From contig JAQFVV010000153.1 in NCBI GenBank assembly GCA_028023455.1, positions 558,001-622,000 on the forward strand: a DNA stretch of 64,000 nt, written 5' to 3'. The stretch's first letter is position 1. Every line of letters starts with the position of its first letter. Origin of the DNA: Epiperipatus broadwayi (lineage: Eukaryota; Onychophora; Udeonychophora; Euonychophora; Peripatidae). Of the stretch, positions 56,470 through 64,000 are shown in pieces. The notes under the pieces were generated by a model. It was not told the origin of the DNA. It was given only the letters and a program-made list of their open reading frames with translations, and did no database searches. Made by a program: the position numbers and the translations under genes.

Positions 56470-57850
56470 TTTTTTTTTGCAAACTTTTATTTCTCTTTTT
56501 AATTTCTTATTGGGTTTTTAAAAAAGGGAGATGAGGGTGGGAGTGGGAGAGAGATGGGGAATAAAATAAATAGTTGATTTATCACAATACTACCTACCTA
56601 ATATTGATTTACAAAATTATTTGATGTTGATGGATTTCAAACAAACTTGTCTTATTTGTAATTGACAAATTAGTTTGGAAATTTGCTTCTTTTGTCTTTA
56701 GAAATTTTTAAATTTCGTTCTTCTTTGCTTTTTTAAAACTGAGGGGGGGGGTAGAGAAATATGATCATAAGTTTGCAATTTTATCATAGTAATATTACTA
56801 TGACTTATTTTATAAATTCAATGTGTACCTAAAATCTAGATTCATAAAGAGATAAAAGAAACAAAATAAAAAGGAAATATCTTCCTATTCCACTGTATGT
56901 TACAAGATATACTTTTTCTTTAACTTGTTTGAAATTAATTTAAAAATAAACTTTGTATTTTGCATTGAACATATTGTTTAAAATGTTTTATTTAGAAGGG
57001 AACTGGAAACATGAGACCTGGAGATGTTCATTTAAATTGTATTATTATTTTTTTAGTTTTTAATTTTAAAAAACTGTTATATTTTTTATTTTGAGATGAC
57101 TTCGACCATCTATGATAAAAAAATAAAAATAAATGAAAGTATAGAGCAATTTTTTATAGTTTATGGATGCTGCAATAAATTAGTTCAAAATAAAATCAGT
57201 GTCAATGCTTTTCAGTTTTTGGATTTTTATGAAGTCAAAAAATAAACAATTATCAAATGGGAGTGGCAATCCAAAGAAAAAAAAATGTTTTTTAACCTTT
57301 TTGTGTTGATTTGTTATTGTTTTAAGTCAGCCAGTTCATTTTTGTTTAGATTTTTTGATTTGATTTGTTCTTTGTATTTAATGTAGCTGACAATTATTGT
57401 TTTTATCAATGTCAACAACACAATTCACCAACTTTCTTCCACCCATCCCCCTCCTCTTCTTATTTTTTAAAAGCCAAGAAGAAAGAAAAAATTTAAAATT
57501 TTAAAGACATATAATAAGAACAAAAATTTCAAAATAAATCTGCCAATTATACATCAAATGAGATTGTTTGAAATTCTACATCAATTATTTTTCTGAGTCA
57601 ATATTAGGTAGTATTACAACAATAAGAAATCCAAAAAAGCTTTGAAATTTTCTAATTGACCATATTCTCCCTCTCTTCCACATTTGCTTCCATTTTTCAA
57701 AAAGAAAAAAAAATTGAAAAGATAAATAATATTAAAAGTTTGTAAAAGTAAGAAAACAAACGAACCTGACAATGAACAATAAAAAGAGACTTTATATTTC
57801 ATTTTGAATTTATAAATTATGATAAAACCTTTTTCCAAATCCAAACATTT
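56470..57850. repeat. Inverted repeat with purine/pyrimidine-rich blocks
   Basis: The segment 56580-56760 is repeated in reverse complement at about 57430-57615. Shared ordered blocks include CAATACTACCTA with CTAATATTGA, GATTTCAAACAAAC-like, AATTGACAAATT-like, TTTAGAAATTTTTAAATTTC-like, and a G-rich run (GAGGGGGGGGG against GGAGGGGGATGGG). A further related G-rich block lies at 56520-56560, and a related pyrimidine block at 57655-57700. The arrangement suggests two or more units with inversion, much like the other inverted/tandem loci but older. No flanking duplication was recognised. Confidence 0.6.
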
Positions 57851-59160
57851 TTAATTCATCAATTAGTCATACTAGTATTTTTTCATAATGTCAAACCAAT
57901 ATTTAAAGAGTAAATTTAAAAAAATGAAATGTAGATAGCTGATTAGATCAGTACCTTACATTATTTATAATAATGTGTTACAATAGTTATTTTAACTGCT
58001 ATTGATACCTTATGTATTATTATTTCATGAAAATATTATTTAAATATAATTTAATTATCAAATAAATTATATTCTTTTATTCTACTATAGAAGCAAAGCC
58101 ATATAAAACTTTCATAATCTAAAAGTAATATTTCTTAGCAATGTTTCACTGAAAAAACAATTGTACATACTAACAGTAATAAATTTATGATTATGAATGA
58201 ATTTTAGCTTGAAAAAGTCTTGAATATGTGTCTTTCCAAATATTTTTATGAAGATCATTTAAAATAATGCAATACTGTTTTTAAAATAATTTTAAATTAT
58301 TAAAAAAGGTAATAATAATGTTGATTAGTGTTAAATTTACAAACTATTTAATAAAAAATTATTGATTTATTTTGCACACTGCTTTTACTTTTTAAAGTAA
58401 GTCATTTAGAAAAACTGCAGCTGAGGAATTGATCATCTACACATCCATTACATAAACAGATAATAATCAGCAATAGGTATTACAGTAAAATTTAAATATT
58501 TTAATATAAAAATTTCCAATCAGGATAAATACTAAAACTCTAAAATAAAAAAATCAGGAATATTTTTATTTCAAGATTATTTAAATGAAAAAAAAATATT
58601 AGATTAAAATGTGCTTGTTACTTCTAATCTATTATTCATTATCATTTATCCGTTAAAAACTTGTTTATGAGTTTTTACTTAACAACTCAACAAATGTATT
58701 GCATGAATCTTTATGGATCATGCAAAATTTTCATTTCATTGTTTTTTTTGTAAGGGGGGAGAGGATTTTTGCTTTATGGCAACTTGTTTTAAAAAATTTA
58801 GTATTTTCCTACAAATTTGAAGGTAATCTAATGACAGCTAGTTTACTTAGAAATGAAAATAGAAAAGTTAATCAGCCTAAATGATTACTAAAATGAAAAT
58901 TAAAAAAAGGAGCAAAAAATACATCTGTAGATTAATTTCAAGTATTCAGCTTTACAAGAGGAGGATCTGCTAGCAAATATAAAACAGCAAGTAAATTCAA
59001 AAAACCAACAGGGTAACAAGAATATATGCATGTAGGTACAAAACAAACAGAAGGAATGTGTGTTTAATTTAAAGAAGTTCCAGGAATGAATGATGATATT
59101 TATGCAGGAAATGCAGCATGAAAAATAGAAAAAAAACTATACAAGAACTACAGCAGAAAA
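57851..59160. other. AT-rich sequence, no gene
   Basis: Apart from a third copy of the diverged repeat at about 58685-58810, nothing is recognised. Confidence 0.5.
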
Positions 59161-59670
59161 ATGATAAAAATTAAAAACAATATATTAAAAATGTTGCAAA
59201 GATTGGATAAAAGTGAGAAAGAAATAAAAAAAAACATAGAAGAAAACCAACAAATCAGTACAAAAAAGTTGGAGATAATAAGTTTCAACAAATGAAAAGA
59301 TAAATCACAAAACATATAAGATATCCCAAAAAATATAAAAGAAAAGACAGCATCCATGCAGAAACAAGTGCAAAAGAAGATAGAAATTGTAGAAAAGAAA
59401 ATATTTCTAATTTGAGAGAAACTATTAAAAGTGTTGATAATAATAAAATATTATAAGTGCAATTGAAAGGTGTAAATTGAAAGAAGAGTGGGCTCAAAAT
59501 CTGGCATCAGATGTTGAAAAACAGCAACGTTGAAGAATACACAAAAAGATGTGTGACCGTGATTGAAACTGAGTGTTAAAAAATAAAAAAGGAGCATCAA
59601 TATGAGACTAAAATATGAACTAACAAAATATAGTAAAAGTATAAAAATAGTTTTAAAGGAAGTCCACAAA
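59161..59670 (+). pseudogene. Possible decayed coiled-coil ORF
   Basis: From the ATG at 59161 the plus strand reads MIKIKNNILKMLQRLDKSEK and continues with a Lys/Glu/Ile-rich pattern to a stop at about 59293. The same frame then gives KTASMQKQVQKKIEIVEKKI before another stop near 59418. Spacing of Leu/Ile is heptad-like, and the strand is strongly A-rich. This resembles the coiled-coil part of LINE ORF1 proteins. It lies about 2 kb before the L1/Tx1-like LINE at 61640 on the same strand, but the connection is not shown. It could also be random A-rich sequence. Minus-strand frames over it are shadows. Confidence 0.3.
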
Positions 59671-61639
59671 GACCATCACAGTAATGTAAGATGACCTAAT
59701 GTATATTAATGCATTAACCATGTTTTAAAAATATAGGTATTCATAGGTGATATAAGTGGGACACTCATTATATATTTTGACAGCCTGAAAACTATTTACA
59801 GCTCGATTAAGAGAGAGAGAGAGAGCAGTTTGCATTAGCATATAATCTTCAGGAATAGTGGAATTCACTTATTTTTAATGCCACATTATTTGAAAGTTCA
59901 AAAAATGATCATGAGCACCTTCTGAATGAATGAATGACAAACAAAAATGGATCTTTTTCCATGTTATTTAAGAAAGATTCCATGTGGAAAATAGCAATAG
60001 TTAAACCCTGATACCAAAAATTGCTAAATCAAAAACACTGTAGAATGCACTTTATCTAAAGGCCTGATAATATGATTAATTCATCATAATATGCCATATA
60101 GAAATAAGCAAATTATTTGAGGCACTGATAGAAAAGCCATTGAGTAAGTGACAAAATTTATCAACTCAAATGACATGACAATGCAAATCCAAGTGAGAAT
60201 AAGAAATATAGGAAACATTTTTTTCCCAAGACAAACACTTGAACATATTCAGAAATGAAATTAATGTACAGTGAATTGACTTGAGGAATCCAAGTAAACT
60301 CACCCTCTACTGAAAAGAGAAAAGTATAAAATCCAGAAGTATTGGACACTTATTTGAATATCTCAGGAGTACCAAAGTCCATTATATATAGCATCACACT
60401 CTTGATATATCACTAGTAGAATCACCATTTGTGTATTAGTGTAGGGAAAGAAGTAGGGACAATAATAGAGATAAAACAATCTATTCTTGTAAAAAATAAT
60501 AACTTCAAGAATGATTAAAATGTCCTAAATCAACATAAATGAGAAGACCATTGCAACTTAAGACATATCTGACAGATGTAAGAATTTATTCTTATATAGT
60601 TAATAAGAAAGGCCCAAATTCTTGATGATCTTGGATCTGTTAAAAAGAATATGATTTTCAAAAATATTCCATGAAATATTATAAGAAATGAAGCACATAT
60701 TCTACTGAAAAATAACCAAATAATAATGATAGATAAAAAATTGACTATAAAACCAATGAAATTAATTTAAATAAACTATATGAAGAACAATAATCATGAA
60801 ATAATTTGAAATTTGTACAGTCTTTAAGAAAATATGTACATTTTGTATAGTACAGATAGAATCTTTTGGATCAATATTAATCTGCAAGAGCAGTGAGAAA
60901 ATTTGTGAATTGATTTAGTCAATAGAAGAATATCCAAACTATTTATAAGTTTACTAGTTGTAGTTGATTTAGATTTGCATCCAAATGTTGGCATGATTGT
61001 TCTGTTATACTTACCATATACTGTGTAGCGTTTTAAAATTGTTAAGCTGAAATTCATTGGTATATTTTAATTAAAGGTTTAATAGTAGTTCAAAAAAATG
61101 AGACATAATGACGTTTCTGATTTTTTAGACATAAATATTTACTTTTTTGTCACTTCATTAAAAAGTGTATGTTTTCTAATAACAAAAAAAAAAAAAGAAC
61201 TCATCCCTACATATTGAAATAAGATAGTTTTTTACAATAAAATAAGAAAATAAACTAAATAATGATTGAAAAACTGGATCCTGAATAAATTAAGATTTAA
61301 ACTCTAAGCCCCTTTTTTTTTTCATTTTTTAATCGAGGAGTTATATAAGAGCGGTGCGTATTACATTTTCCTATATTACAATGATTGAATTTAAAGTATT
61401 ATGACATAAAATTGTCAAAATGCATATCTTAGTGTCATCAGAACATGGAGTTGAAATATTTCAGAAGAAAGAAAATTGAATTATGAATGCACTCACGATT
61501 GTTTTATTGGTTTCAGATATATCCTATTAAAAATTACATTTCATTAAATAAAAAAATTAAATTTTGTCTAGGATTAGTAATTACCATTTACTAAAAAAAT
61601 TATAAAATCATTATTAATTTTAAAAATATAGAATATGCT
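59671..61639. other. Sequence without recognised gene, upstream of LINE
   Basis: This is less extreme in composition than most of the window, and A-rich on the plus strand. It may include the frameshifted 5' part of the LINE that is clear from 61640, but I could not find endonuclease motifs. A short GA repeat lies at 59809-59826. The minus frame 60824-61057 has no known motif. Confidence 0.4.
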
Positions 61640-61897
61640 CCAGTATTTATATTCCTTTATTGAGAGAGAACATATGCCATATTTCCTATATGGATGATGT
61701 GGTTGTGTTTCTTTCATCTCAGGATGAGTTCTCTAGACTTGAGGAACTCCTAGACCAGTTTGCATGTGAATTTGCCTGGAAATTAATGGAACAAAGTCAG
61801 AAATGTGGTCCATCCTGACAGTGAAGCAAATATCTGGTAGTCTAAAAGCTACCCCATAGAAATTTCTTGGTTTTAGTATTACTTCTTCTCCAGAGCC

Positions 61898-62521
61898 ATG
61901 AGAAAGGAACTTGAAAATTCATTAATTTTAAAGATTGAAAAGACTATTAATTCACTATCTAAAATTTATCTGTCTCTGTTTGGAAAAGTTGCACTCCTTA
62001 ATTCTGTGATTTTACCAAAAATTATTTATTATCTAGCTGGTTTTTCACCAACAATTTGCTTCATCTGCAAGGTTGAATCTCTATGCAGAAAGCTGTGCTG
62101 GGGAGGAAAAACACCAGCAATAAGTCTTAATATTTTGCAAAAACCAAGATATCTTAATGGTTTAGGACAGCACTCGATTAAAATTTTTCTGATACAGAGG
62201 ACTTACAATGTCCTTGTTAAAATTTTCAAAGACAATGCAAACATAGAAAGTCCCATACCTTTTGAAAAAATAATCTCCACTGATTGCCTACCCCCTCATA
62301 AAAGAAATATCTGGATGCAACAACAATTAACTATTGTCTTTAATAGCATCAAAAGTTCTAGCTTCATGTTTGATGAAAAAATATCATACTGGAGTTCTTA
62401 TCAATTAGTTCACTCTGGTAAATCTAGGACAGAGAATCTTCTCCCAGTTGCAATCCTTTGTCTCATAAGGCTGACTAAGTTCCTGAAATTGGAACCAAAG
62501 TTTGTTGATTTTTTTGGTTAA
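61898..62521 (+). pseudogene. LINE ORF2 fragment, thumb and C-terminal region
   Basis: A 207-residue open frame follows the YMDD block at 61687. Residues 24-45 read LSLFGKVALLNSVILPKIIY, the conserved post-palm stretch of L1-type proteins, in which a Leu-x-x-x-G-x-v/i segment is followed by x-LPK-x-x-Y. Around residue 65, CRKLCWGGKTPAISLNILQ stands where L1-type proteins have a W-x-G-K-x-P box followed by a GGLG-like turn (here YLNGLGQHS). The frame overlaps the next one (62502-62693), which carries the Cys-His knuckle C-x-x-C, H and C. Only one frameshift separates them, so this region decayed relatively little. Confidence 0.78.
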
Positions 62522-62693
62522 GGTCAACGTTGGAGCCTTGCCTAGTAGGATGTTTCTTTGTAATCAGAGGGGACACAACATTGATACAATATGTACTCTT
62601 TGTAGAAGATTTGACAAGTCCATTGAACACATACTCTATCAATGTGGATGGTGGACTCGGTTACAGCATATTGCCCTACAGAGCATTACATGA
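62502..62693 (+). pseudogene. LINE ORF2 C-terminal zinc-knuckle-like segment
   Basis: The 63-residue frame overlaps the preceding LINE frame by 20 bases in another phase and continues its protein: VNVGALPSRMFLCNQRG, then CTLCRRFDKSIEHILYQCGW, a C-x2-C, x8, H, x4, C arrangement. This is the same kind of knuckle as at 3660-4331. The ATG has no translational meaning. The Cys/His residues are complete, so the domain could fold if it were translated in frame. Confidence 0.75.
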
Positions 62694-63103
62694 TACAATT
62701 CTTCAAATGTCTACCTTAATGATGCATTCAAAAATGGAAATTTTGGCTCTATCCACCTGGCCACTTTCATAAATTTTATCATATGGAAGATTAGATGTAA
62801 GGTATTATTTGATAGAGAGTTGGCCAGTCCTATTAAAGACATTTTCTTAAAGTTATTATATAAAGCTAAAGAAAGTGATCTAAGAACATGCCTGCCTAGC
62901 CCTGCTGAGAAAATATGGAGTCAAATAAATATTTAGCAATGGCCATGTATAGTATTTATTCCTGACACTCAAACTTTACACACCATGGGATTTATATGCC
63001 AAATTAGATTACACCTGATAAGTAACATAACATAAAATTTTACTTTTAATCCTGTACTCATCATCTAATTTAATAACTAATTAGTCTTTAATGTGTCAGA
63101 CAT

Positions 63104-63534
63104 GATTGTAAACATGAACTCTATATTACAATGTATATTTTACTTTTTGTGCAAATAAAGATTATTTTGAAAAAAAAAAAAAAGTTAACATTGTTATTTT
63201 TTGAATTGATTAAAATAGGTTTATGTTGTTTTGGAATGTATTAAATAAGTTATCTAAGAAATGTTAAATAGATAATAAGGATTGTTTCTAATAAACAAAA
63301 ATGTATGCACATAATTAAAGATTGTAAACATGAACTCTATATTACAATGTATATTTTACTTTTTGTGCAAATAAAGATTATTTAGAAAAAAAAAAAAGTT
63401 AACATTGTTATTTTTTGAATTGATTAAAATAGGTTTATGTTGTTTTGGAATGTATTAAATAAGTTATCTAAGAAATGTTAAATAGATAATAAGGATTGTT
63501 TCTAATAAACAAAAATGTATACACATAATTAATT
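63104..63534 (+). repeat. 216-bp tandem duplication of LINE 3' end plus flank
   Basis: The segment starting GATTGTAAACATGAACTC occurs at 63104 and again at 63320, each copy about 215 bases with only a handful of differences (mainly A-run length and one G/A). Each unit holds the last ~65 bases of the LINE 3' UTR, its A-run, and about 135 bases of downstream genomic DNA. The duplication therefore happened after insertion and is not part of the retrotransposition. Confidence 0.93.
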
Positions 63535-64000
63535 AGTGCGTTTGCAATTAATTGATTCGTATATACATACTTAATTATATAACACTTGCTTTAATATCTG
63601 GTTCTTGGTGGCATAAGATAAAAAAACTATTTAAGCCAGATTTAAAATATAGGAGAATGATGTTTCATCACTTAATAGTTGCATATTAAATTCATGCAGG
63701 CTGATTTTAAAAGCTGATTTGGTAGTCCAAAAAGTTAATCCAGCAATTTAAAAGTTTATGTCCATTAAGCGGAATCCCTGATAATCCATGTAAATGCAAA
63801 GTTATGTTATACCTATGCAGCAAGAAAAATCTTCAGTATATTATTGCAGTCTCTGAAATGAGCACTAGATTCTCTAAATGTACCAATTGAGTGCAATGTA
63901 ATGAAACATGCCTGCCCTTCTAAAGCACTCTAGTTTTAGAACATGCTGGCCTTTCTTATGAATGTGACCAATCAAATATAAAAGATCTATCTGTCAGATG
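63535..64000. other. Window end, nothing recognised
   Basis: No motif or repeat relationship was recognised. 63895-63960 contains two similar CATGC-GCC-TTCT pieces, too short to interpret. Confidence 0.5.

Larger units (their letters stand above)
61640..63180 (+). mobile_element. L1/Tx1-like LINE, 5'-truncated, with A tail
   Basis: The copy begins within the RT domain. About 61675-61815 reads HISYMDDVVVFLSSQDEFSR and on, with an intact YMDD at 61687-61698. A C-terminal frame follows at 61898-62521, then a Cys-rich block CTLCRRFDKSIEHILYQC in the frame 62502-62693. The 3' UTR ends with AATAAA at 63155 and an A-run at 63169-63183. Layout and motifs match the copy at 1265-4690, but sequence similarity between them is modest, so they are different families or ages. 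Stops and frameshifts separate the blocks. Confidence 0.85.

Noticed and set aside
59148-59669. Hydrophobic minus-strand frames resembling membrane proteins
   Set aside because: Antisense of an A-rich plus strand, which gives Phe/Leu/Ile-rich translations by composition.
60824-61057. 77-residue minus-strand frame
   Set aside because: Unbroken but short, without known motifs, and in a region where such frames are expected by chance.

Overview
This window is very AT-rich animal DNA in which I can identify no intact host protein-coding gene. Metazoan origin is suggested by the mix of repeats: APE-endonuclease LINEs of L1/Tx1 and RTE-like type, Penelope-like elements (PLEs) with GIY-YIG endonuclease, tRNA-derived SINEs with poly-A tails, a piggyBac-type TTAA insertion, and a TTAGGG-type telomeric motif. 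The TTAGGG motif and the PLE/RTE/Tx1 mix fit an invertebrate such as a lophotrochozoan, but the species cannot be fixed from this sequence. The window reads as intergenic or deep-intronic sequence built from mobile-element layers of different ages.

Layout. 1-1264 has no recognised feature. 1265-4690 is a decayed L1/Tx1-like LINE (endonuclease, RT with a YMDD box, C-terminal zinc-knuckle region) ending in a (CAA)n/(TAA)n microsatellite. 4946-5172 is a small fold-back element, 5587-6150 an RTE relic, and 6430-8870 a striking array of ~337-bp units, five head-to-tail followed by about 2.3 in inverted orientation, flanked by a 13-bp direct repeat. Further elements with the same architecture (inverted or tandem non-coding units inside 12-16 bp direct repeats, no poly-A) lie at 9259-9651, 13205-13992, 18730-19090, 39799-40274 and 47264-47653. 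Related arrays without clear flanking repeats lie at 16345-17095 and 38030-38790.

17850-18200 is a PLE 3' fragment and 33000-36360 a degenerate PLE on the minus strand followed head-to-tail by a second copy of its GIY-YIG end. 23681-24428 is a non-autonomous piggyBac-type element sitting in a short tandem repeat. 41400-42650 and 47696-48700 hold more non-LTR retrotransposon relics. 51216-52343 is a TIR-bounded element with an interstitial telomeric tract inside it. 53642-53712 is a tRNA-Gly(TCC)-like sequence. 61640-63180 is a second L1/Tx1-like LINE whose 3' end plus flank is duplicated in tandem (63104-63534). Several long microsatellites (up to ~335 bp) are spread throughout.

How the parts relate. 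The most interesting signal is a set of sequence-distinct, non-coding elements that share a design: 200-2400 bp, inverted or tandem monomers of about 300-365 bp, target duplications of mostly 12-13 bp, and no poly-A tail. The variable, fairly long duplications resemble target-primed reverse transcription more than classical TIR transposition. PLEs present in the same window are a plausible source of the enzyme, as proposed for animal retrozymes, but no hammerhead core was found by eye, so the link is inference. Differences between monomers of the 6.4-8.9 kb array are largely CpG to TpG/CpA, which suggests germline CpG methylation.
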